Below are positions 62,711-64,000 of a stretch of 64,000 nt of DNA, piece after piece. The notes beneath the pieces were generated by a model. It did no database searches. It was given only the letters and a program-made list of their open reading frames with translations, and was not told where the DNA came from. The position numbers and the translations under genes were made by a program. Source of the DNA: Pseudoalteromonas rubra (GTDB lineage: Bacteria; Pseudomonadota; Gammaproteobacteria; Enterobacterales; Alteromonadaceae); NCBI RefSeq assembly GCF_005886805.2, contig NZ_CP045430.1:1116001-1180000 (forward strand), read 5' to 3'. How positions within the stretch are numbered: position 1 is the first letter of the stretch; the number at the start of each line of letters is the position of its first letter.

Positions 62711-63175
62711 CTACCACAGCTCCCTGATCAAGCTGATTTTACCTTCTTTAAAACCAAATACGGCAAGCCTAGGTTCTTGCCGTTGCCAGCTGCCATCAGT
62801 TTGGTTAAAACCGTAAGCATACTCTACAGCAATGTGGTTTTTACCCGGGATCGTGCGTAGTACCCTGATCTCACGGTTGGTGTCACTATCGTACCGGCCA
62901 CTTTCATAGTTACGTAAGAATGCGCGTCGCCAGCTTGCTTTATCAAAATTAGCCAAATATTCCACGTGCTCGTATTTAACCTCGTCGTGCATCAGACCAA
63001 TCAGGGCATCAATATTCGCAACCGTAGAACCTTTATACGAAACAGTATCCAGCGCATCAAAATACTGGTTCACTTTGCTCAACTGACACTGTGAGCCACA
63101 TTGGATATCTGCGAATACTGATGAAGAAAATGAGAATAAACTTCCCCACATCAACACGTTTATTATATTTTTCAT
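62711..63175 (-). CDS. Exported SnoaL/NTF2-like protein
   Basis: 154 residues with a signal peptide ending at VFA (residue 22). The mature protein has an NTF2-like pattern: helix SKVNQYFDALDTVSYKGSTV, IDALIGLMHDEVKYEHVEYL, and a final strand EGKISLIREL, as in SnoaL/ketosteroid-isomerase-fold proteins; two Cys near the N-terminus (CGSQC). Function unknown. Convergent with the TonB partner gene. Confidence 0.7.
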   Translation of the reverse strand: MKNIINVLMWGSLFSFSSSVFADIQCGSQCQLSKVNQYFDALDTVSYKGSTVANIDALIGLMHDEVKYEHVEYLANFDKASWRRAFLRNYESGRYDSDTNREIRVLRTIPGKNHIAVEYAYGFNQTDGSWQRQEPRLAVFGFKEGKISLIRELW

Positions 63176-63632
63176 TTTATTTTCCTGTCATTAAAGTCAT
63201 TAAATGAGTTCATTATTTCCCTTAAACCGAACTCAACGGGAAAAAGACTACCCACACCATAACAGCTGAACTATACCTTTGACGACAAATACTTTAGCGT
63301 TCAATGCTAGACAACCTCAGAAAGCGCCACCCATCAAGAAAAACCCTATCCCGTAGTCAATATTTCATATTACCCAAGTAAGGTAATAGCGCTCAAAAAC
63401 AGTATAAAAAGGGAGCACTGTTAATAAAAAACTAAGCAAAACTTGTTCGGTGATAGTTACTTAACAATTTAAAAAACAAGGAGAACAAAGGATTAAAACA
63501 GACTTAAAAAAGGAATGAAAAGGGAAATTGACTTGAAATGCAGCCATTAATTCAGTCTATAAAGTTGCGTTATCCCGTTGTATTTCCAACCAAACACTTA
63601 GCTTTAATTAACAAACAAGGTTCACTACAAAA
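63176..63632. other. 457-bp AT-rich region upstream of astacin
   Basis: No supported gene. Contains an AAGGAG-type site at 63478 not followed by a long frame, and the likely promoter and leader of the astacin gene. Confidence 0.5.
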
Positions 63633-64000
63633 ATGATTACAAATAAAAAACTTTTTTTACTCGGTGCCATATTCATACCCACACTCTCAATGGCCTCTAC
63701 AGCCCCTCTCAACAACAGTCAGCCTGAAAATACCGGTACACCAGAGTACCTAATAGATGGCGATATGGTATTGGACAGTGTAAGTGAATTCCACACGTTT
63801 TCTGCCAATCGCGCGGCTAATACGTCCGGTTTAGACAGCGCTGTAGGCTGGCCAAACGGCATCGTCCCGTTCCAGCTAGTTGGTATCGCCAGCGGCAGTC
63901 AGAATGAAAAAAACATTCTTGAGGCAATGGAGGAGATAGAACGCGCTTCTCGGGTGAATTTCGTCCATAAAACGTCAAGTCATTCTAACTATCTCACTAT
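63633..64000 (+). CDS. Astacin-like (M12A) metalloprotease, 3' end outside window
   Basis: ATG at 63633 starts a frame open to the right edge. The visible 122 residues have a signal peptide (MITNKKLFLLGAIFIPTLSM, cleavage near MAST), a propeptide with YLIDGDMVLD, then WPNGIVPFQL followed by ILEAMEEIERASRVNF, the N-terminal signature of astacins. The catalytic HExxHxxGxxH would lie beyond the window. A secreted zinc protease for degrading proteins is likely. Confidence 0.8.
   Translation, partial: MITNKKLFLLGAIFIPTLSMASTAPLNNSQPENTGTPEYLIDGDMVLDSVSEFHTFSANRAANTSGLDSAVGWPNGIVPFQLVGIASGSQNEKNILEAMEEIERASRVNFVHKTSSHSNYLT

Overview
The window looks like chromosomal DNA of a marine gammaproteobacterium of the Alteromonadales, most likely Pseudoalteromonas or a close relative. 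This is inferred from gene content, not from a database match: moderate GC, a fused peroxiredoxin-glutaredoxin, a lipoprotein M3 peptidase, six LysR regulators each beside a small target gene, a DUF3649-PepSY-DUF3325 iron operon, TonB receptor, RND and MATE pumps, and an astacin protease. No rRNA, tRNA, CRISPR array, prophage or intact insertion sequence was seen. Both edges cut a gene (an alpha/beta hydrolase on the left, an astacin on the right).

Layout. 1-11.9 kb: exported hydrolases (S41 protease, amidohydrolase lipoprotein, M3 peptidase), an orphan FtsX/ADOP-type permease, and a MATE pump divergent from its LysR regulator. 11.9-17.5 kb: a CheY-like receiver, GNAT genes enclosed by a pair of about 170-bp inverted repeats, a metallo-beta-lactamase-fold hydrolase, a repeat-rich DUF4097 lipoprotein, and a scar where a short-chain dehydrogenase gene is joined to the 3' end of an AraC regulator gene. 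17.5-22.2 kb: an orphan TPR histidine kinase and a thiol-redox pair (Prx-Grx fusion plus dihydrolipoamide-dehydrogenase-like flavoprotein). 22.2-24.4 kb: a four-gene operon of three DUF2589 paralogues and a zinc-ribbon protein, function unknown. 24.5-29.1 kb: RidA, a cupin, and an ArsR/flavoprotein/ArsP-type permease regulon sharing one operator motif. 29.3-46.9 kb: mostly accessory metabolism in LysR-regulator/target pairs, an MFS-AhpD-SCO1 operon, a tiny ribbon-helix-helix/lysine-rich gene pair with a 23-bp perfect palindrome, deformylase, azoreductase, SDR, UDG-like enzyme, and the iron operon behind a Fur-like box. 46.96-47.66 kb: no gene, but about ten directly repeated, helically phased 19-mers each ending in GATC. 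47.7-64 kb: SDR, RND efflux pair, PhzF, DsbB-like protein, VOC and GNAT proteins, exported amidohydrolase, and a LysR/TonB-receptor locus.

The most unusual items are the phased GATC 19-mer array (47122-47580), the DUF2589 operon, the inverted repeat pair around the GNAT genes, the self-contained RHH/lysine-rich peptide unit at 35.2-35.5 kb, the SDR/AraC deletion scar, and a dispersed 17-bp repeat (TGTAAAGGGGCTTAACA type).
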